DNA of 45,327 nucleotides from positions 1-45,327 of the forward strand of contig NZ_MVHU01000033.1 in assembly GCF_002086285.1 (NCBI RefSeq). Reading direction: 5' to 3'. The number at the start of each line of letters is the position of its first letter. Position 1 is the stretch's first letter. This stretch comes from Mycolicibacter kumamotonensis (GTDB lineage Bacteria > Actinomycetota > Actinomycetes > Mycobacteriales > Mycobacteriaceae). The translations under genes and the position numbers were made by a program. Positions 40,199 through 45,327 of this stretch are shown piece after piece. The notes beneath the pieces were generated by a model that was not told the origin of the DNA, made no database searches, and saw only the letters and a program-made list of their open reading frames with translations.

Positions 40199-41514
40199 TC
40201 AGAGCTGTCCGGCGGCCTTCATCGCCAGGTAGGCGTCGGCCAGCGCCGGCGCCAGCTCATCGGGCGGGGCATCGATGACCTGGACACCGCCGCGCCGCAA
40301 CTTCGCCGCCACCGCCCGCCGCTCGTTGCGGGAGCGTTCGGCGGCACCCGCGTCATACACCGCGGCAGCATCGCCGCGTCCGCGAGCCAGACGTTCCACC
40401 CGGGGATCGGCGACCGCGGCCAGGATCACCTGATGTTCGGCGGTCAGTTTCGGCAGAACCGGTAGCAGCCCTTCCTCCAGCGCGGAGGCATTCAGGTCGG
40501 TGAGTAGCACCACCAGGTTGCCGCGGCGCGCTCGCCGCGACAACGTGGCCAGCATTGCCGCCGCGTCGGATTCGACCAGCGCCGGCTGCAGCGGTGCCAT
40601 CGCGTCGACCAGCTGGGCGAACAGCCTGGTGCGCGACGCGCCGAACACCCCGGCCCGGGTCACCTGATCGTGGGCGAGCAGATCGACATGGTCGCCGGCA
40701 CGTAACGCCAACGCCGCCAACAACAGTGCGGCGTCCATCGACCAGTCCAGCCGGGGCCAGCCCGCCGGGTCGCGCGCGGTCGGGTCGACTCCGATCCGGC
40801 CGGCCGCCGTCCGTCCGGTGTCGAGGACGATGACGACCCGCCGGTCCCGCTCGGGCCGCCAGGTCCGCACCATGACGTCCGAGCGCCGGGCGGTTGCCCG
40901 CCAGTCGATCGAGCGCACGTCGTCGCCGACGACGTATTCCCGCAGTGAGTCGAACTCACTGCCCTGGCCACGGACCAGCGCCGGCAGGTTCCCGTCGATC
41001 TCCCGCAACCGGGCCAGCCGCGCGGGCAGGTGCCGGCGGGACAGGAACGGCGGCAGTACCCGCACCTGCCCGGGCACCGCCCGTGACCGCTGCCGCCCCG
41101 CGAGCCCCAGCGGACCGACCGAGCGCACCGTGACCCGGTAGGCGTGCTGATCACCGCGCCGGATCGGCCGCAGCTCGGTGAGCACCCGGTGTTCCTGGCC
41201 GGCGGGCAGGTCCAGCCGGTGGGCGCGCGGCGAGGCGCAGGCACTGGGCGGCCAGGCGTCGCGCAGCTGCCCGCGCAACCGGCGGCCGTCGTTGACGATC
41301 GACAGGGTGGTCGCCACCGACTGGCCGAGTCGCACCGCGGTCTCCCCGGATCGGGTGATCCGCAACGCGGCCGGATCGCCGGCCAACGCGACGTCGAGCA
41401 CCACCGCGACGCCCAGGCCTGCCAGCAGGACGGTGAATGCCGTCGCGGGCCAGGGGGCCAGCGCGACGGGCAGGGCGCACAGCAGTGCTGCCAGCGCGGT
41501 GCGGCCGGTCAGAA

Positions 41515-41518
<4 letters not shown>
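40199..41518 (-). CDS. DUF58 protein, 439 aa (Rv3693-like)
   Basis: Two N-terminal membrane helices (RTALAALLCALPVALAP and FTVLLAGLGVAVVLDVAL) precede a cytoplasmic DUF58 region with the GSEFDSLREYVVGDDVRSIDW signature near residue 190 and RRSDVMVRTWRPERDRRV after it. A VWA-like strand, VVIVLDTGRTAAG, has DTGRT where a metal-binding MIDAS would have DxSxS, so metal binding may be lost. GTG 41518 overlaps the moxR stop (GTGA). DUF58 proteins nearly always travel with MoxR ATPases, which are thought to act as chaperones for their assembly. Confidence 0.88.
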
Positions 41519-42482
<964 letters not shown>

Positions 42483-42486
<4 letters not shown>

Positions 42487-43592
42487 GAGCGGGTGACCTG
42501 CCTTTCGATGTCTTCGAGTGCGTGGGCCAAAGCAACCAGGGTGTCGTCGGATTCCGGTGGCGGTCCGAACAGCGTGTGCCACAACCAGTCCGGGTGCGTT
42601 CCGATGCGCTGGGCCGCCGCCGCGACCAGCATCGCCGGATCCGGAGCAGGCCCCAACCCCAGCCGCGGGGTGAGGCGCCGCAGGGTTGCGGTGCGCAATG
42701 CGGCGGCGGCCCGGTCGCGGGCCCGGTGGGACCGGTAGAGCCGGCCGAGGCCCTCGACGGTCTCCGATGCGCGCACCACCACCGGCATGCGCTCGGCGAC
42801 CAATGGGCCCAGCCGGCGCCCTTTCCACAGCGCGGTCAGCGCCAGCGCCACACACAGCTGCCAGAACAGCCACGTCACATTCTTCGGGACCAGCTCGAGA
42901 AGTGTTGCGCTGCCCGGCCTTCCGCCCTCGATGTGTTGCGGCGCATACCAGATCAGGCGCGCCCGCGAACCGGCCAGGTTCATCGCCAGCGCGGCGTTGC
43001 CTTCGCGGGCCAGATCGCCGTTCGTCATGAAGGACGCGCTGCCGACCACCGTGATGGTCCGAGCGTCCTTGCGATAGCGGACCAGCGCACCGTCATAGCA
43101 GCTGAGGATCGAGTTGTCGTGAACCGCACGGTAAGTCGCCGTGGTGCCCAGGTCGACAGTTCCGGCTCGGTCGGCCTCGCGCAGGCTGCAATCGGGTCGG
43201 CGGGTGAACGTACGAGCCGGGCCGGACCGAATGCCGGGGGCCAGGGCGGTGCGCGCCCGGGCGTCCGGCGCTACCAGCAGCAGGTCGCCGGGAAGATCGG
43301 CCAGCCGGTTCAACAGATCTGCGCCGACGATCCGGTGGGTCTCGGCCACCAGCACCAGGGCGTCGGGTCGCGCCGCGCGGGCGGCGTCATCAACGGTGTC
43401 GGCGACCACCACCTCGACGCCACGGTCGCGCAACAGCGTCACCACCGCGTGTGCGCCTGCCGGTCCGGTGGCTTTCGGATCCATCCGGCCACCCGGCCGG
43501 GTACCGGTCAGGTAGACGCCGACCGCCGAAATCACCACGATCACAGCAACAGCCAGCGCCCCCCACAGCCACGTGCGTCGGGTGGCCGTCAC
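42483..43592 (-). CDS. DUF4350 membrane protein, 369 aa (Rv3691-like)
   Basis: An N-terminal membrane helix (WLWGALAVAVIVVISAVGVYL) is followed by a DUF4350 domain from about residue 45 (GAHAVVTLLRDRGVEVVVADT), which resembles a glutamine-amidotransferase-like Rossmann fold without a clear nucleophile. A second helix (VTWLFWQLCVALALTALW) lies near residue 245, with a cytoplasmic tail rich in Arg. It is coupled by GTGA overlaps to the genes on both sides. Function unknown beyond membership of the MoxR cluster. Confidence 0.85.
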
Positions 43593-44197
43593 CGGTACTG
43601 CCGCCGCTGCGTCGAGGAGCGCATCTGCTCATCCAGTTCGGCCACGATCCGGTACCGCTGCGGGGTGGCCGGCACCTCGCCGTAGCTGACGTCGTTGAAC
43701 GTCTCGGCGGCCCGCAGCAATCCGCCCGCCAGGTCGGGCAGCACCGCGCCGGCGTCGCGGGCCAGTTCGGTGGCGGTGCGCCCCGGGGCGGGGTGCAGCA
43801 TCCCGGTCTCCTCGAGTTCGCGGGCCACCGCCCGCAGCCGGTGCCGGATCGCCTCGACCCATTCCCCCGACGCGGCGCAGCGCTCCGCGGTCGCGCGGTG
43901 TTCGGCGGCGCTGAGCTGCGTCGTGCCGAACAACGGCCGGCCGCCCTCGCCGTCGCGCAGCATCCGCCGGCCGACGTGGACGGCGGCCACGGCCGCAGCG
44001 ACGAGCACGATCAGCAGCACACTGATGGTGAACCACCCGCCCGGCAGCTCCGCGCCCTTGAGTATCAGCCGCCGGATCAGTGTCTCGATGAAATCGATGA
44101 ACTGCTGTTTGGGCGACGGCCGCGGGTAGATCGGTTTGCTCAGCTCACGTTCGGCGGCCTCGCGGGCGGCTTCGCGGTCGATGTCGACGGTGGGCAC
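43589..44197 (-). CDS. DUF4129 membrane protein, 202 aa (Rv3690-like)
   Basis: A cytoplasmic N-terminus rich in charged residues (REAAREAAERELSKPIY) precedes one membrane helix (WFTISVLLIVLVAAAVAAVHV, about 55-75). The remaining 120 residues match DUF4129, a transglutaminase-associated C-terminal domain, with EWVEAIRHRLRAVARELEETG and HPAPGRTATELARDAG. GTG 44197 begins the protein nine bases after the stop of the partial upstream gene. It ends in a GTGA overlap with the DUF4350 gene. Role unknown; DUF4129 often pairs with MoxR and DUF58 genes. Confidence 0.87.
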   Translation of the reverse strand: MPTVDIDREAAREAAERELSKPIYPRPSPKQQFIDFIETLIRRLILKGAELPGGWFTISVLLIVLVAAAVAAVHVGRRMLRDGEGGRPLFGTTQLSAAEHRATAERCAASGEWVEAIRHRLRAVARELEETGMLHPAPGRTATELARDAGAVLPDLAGGLLRAAETFNDVSYGEVPATPQRYRIVAELDEQMRSSTQRRQYR

Positions 44198-44206
44198 CCG
44201 GTGTCC

Positions 44207-45327
44207 TCACCCCGGCGGCCGGGTCAGCCACAGGTGATCGGTCGAGCCGCCGCCGTAGGGCCCGCTCGTGACGCCAGTCCGCAGCACCAGGTCGAATGCC
44301 TCGGCGCGGATGCGGCGGTCGGTGTACAGCAGCACCGCCACACCGGCGCTGAAGGGCAGCACGATGATCTGGCCGATCGTCGCACCTATCCGGGCGAACA
44401 GGCCCAGCTGTGCCGTGCCGGTCAGGGCGTCCGCGCCGTGGGTGACGGCCATCCCGATGATGTTGAACGGGAACGCCACCGCGCTGCTGACCAGGGAGGC
44501 GATCAGCGCGGTCAGCACCATGATGCCCAGCACTCGCCAGAAACTGTTGCGTACCAGGGCGAACGATCGGCGCATCGCCTCGAACACCGGTTGCCGTTCC
44601 AGCACGATCACCGTCGGTGCGAACACCAATACCGCGTAGCCGTAACCCAACACCGCGATCAAGGCCAGTGCCAGCGGCAGCCCGACCAGCACGGCGGCTC
44701 CCATACCCCCGGCTCCGGCGGCGACCGCGATGACGAACGCGGCGAAGCCGCACAGCACCGCTGCCGCCAGCCCCACCAGTGCGGTCAGGCCGATCAACGC
44801 CGCGAAACGGGTACGGACGATCGCCCAGGCTTCGCCGACGGTGATCGGCGAGCCGAACACCGAGCGCCCGACGACGGCGGTCAGCATCCCGGTCAGCACG
44901 ATGGTGCCCAGGGCTGTCGCGATGCCGGCGCCGGCGAACGCGATCATCCACGCCGCGACGTCACCCCCGGAGATCTCGGTGGCCGACCGCCCGGAATGCG
45001 CCGGCCCGACCGCGGTCAGTAGGCCGACCAGCGCGACTCCGCTGATGATCTGGGTGGCCACCACGACGATGGCGGTCAGCCCGAGCACGACCGCCGGGTT
45101 GGCGCGGACGTAGCCGACCGCACCGTTGTAGATGTCGGTCAGGCTGAGCGGACGCAGCGGGATCACGCCGGGTTTGAGCTCAGGCTGCGGGTATCCCGGC
45201 GGCGGGCCGTAACCCGGAAACGGCCCGTAACCGGGCGCCGGCCCGTAACCGGGTGGGGGCCCGTAACCCGGAGGCGGGGGCCCGTAGCCGGGTGGTGGAC
45301 CGTAACCGGGCGGGGGTGGCCCATACC
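44207..45327 (-). CDS. Multi-pass membrane protein with Pro/Gly/Tyr-rich N-terminus, partial (Rv3689-like)
   Basis: The gene runs off the window end, so its start is missing. The visible N-terminal part consists of GYGPPP-type repeats (about 40 residues), then ELKPGVIPLRPLSLTDIYNGA, which begins a membrane domain with about six hydrophobic segments (VVLGLTAIVVVATQII, AVVGRSVFGSPITVGEA, ALIALTALVGLAAAVLC-like stretches and LGIMVLTALIASLVSSAV). The layout fits the glycerophosphodiester phosphodiesterase membrane-domain (DUF7847/YciC-like) group. A GTG at 45166 lies in-frame but the repeats continue upstream, so the real start is beyond 45327. First visible gene of the MoxR-DUF58 operon. Confidence 0.82.
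   Translation of the reverse strand, partial: YGPPPPGYGPPPGYGPPPPGYGPPPGYGPAPGYGPFPGYGPPPGYPQPELKPGVIPLRPLSLTDIYNGAVGYVRANPAVVLGLTAIVVVATQIISGVALVGLLTAVGPAHSGRSATEISGGDVAAWMIAFAGAGIATALGTIVLTGMLTAVVGRSVFGSPITVGEAWAIVRTRFAALIGLTALVGLAAAVLCGFAAFVIAVAAGAGGMGAAVLVGLPLALALIAVLGYGYAVLVFAPTVIVLERQPVFEAMRRSFALVRNSFWRVLGIMVLTALIASLVSSAVAFPFNIIGMAVTHGADALTGTAQLGLFARIGATIGQIIVLPFSAGVAVLLYTDRRIRAEAFDLVLRTGVTSGPYGGGSTDHLWLTRPPG

Overview
The window is GC-rich and reads as a free-living Mycobacterium or Mycolicibacterium chromosome. The indicators are mycothiol-dependent formaldehyde chemistry (mscR), a complete egtABCDE ergothioneine operon, murT-gatD for lipid II amidation, a DUF7159 protein, and a gene order that from memory follows M. 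tuberculosis H37Rv Rv3689 to Rv3713 in reverse. Against that backbone several blocks look added. No tRNA, rRNA or CRISPR array was seen.

Layout. (1) 1-5120: a DUF559/AbiEi-like protein, then on the minus strand an alkane hydroxylation cassette (alkB, two rubredoxins, rubredoxin reductase, with overlapping start and stop codons) headed by a PucR-type regulator. (2) 5145-6912: an intact IS1182-type insertion sequence in a CTAG target, splitting what was a 20-base gap between gatD and the PucR gene. (3) 6913-9967: murT-gatD and a DnaQ-like exonuclease with a BRCT region. (4) 9988-15547: an accessory block with a degenerate enhancer-binding-protein-type regulator, mscR, a metallo-beta-lactamase-fold hydrolase and an unusual lower-GC acyl-CoA dehydrogenase. 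The same 7-3-7 palindrome (TGTCCCA-N3-TGGGACA) precedes both mscR and the acyl-CoA dehydrogenase. (5) 15694-20077: divergent leuA and ask-asd around a 9-bp dyad. (6) 20097-25653: secreted or membrane proteins (DUF4185, a beta-roll-like repeat protein, two His/Pro-rich membrane proteins) plus catalase and Ohr. (7) 25720-31067: egtABCDE. (8) 31180-37336: a UfaA1-like fatty-acid methyltransferase, a DUF7159 protein with 22 heptad repeats, glpK and a membrane-anchored HNH protein. (9) 37340-45327: a PadR regulator, then RDD, SpoIIM, DUF58, MoxR, DUF4350, DUF4129 and a partial multi-pass membrane protein, a conserved envelope-associated module of unknown function.

How the genes work together. AlkB hydroxylates alkanes using electrons passed from the FAD reductase through a rubredoxin. 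MscR and the MBL protein plausibly oxidise and hydrolyse the mycothiol adduct of formaldehyde. KatA, Ohr and ergothioneine form an oxidant-defence group. Ask and Asd feed the aspartate pathway and LeuA the leucine pathway. The strongest candidate for an undescribed system is the 9988-15547 regulon, with its shared operator, a regulator lacking the sigma-54 contact motif, and an acyl-CoA dehydrogenase with Asp where the catalytic Glu is expected.
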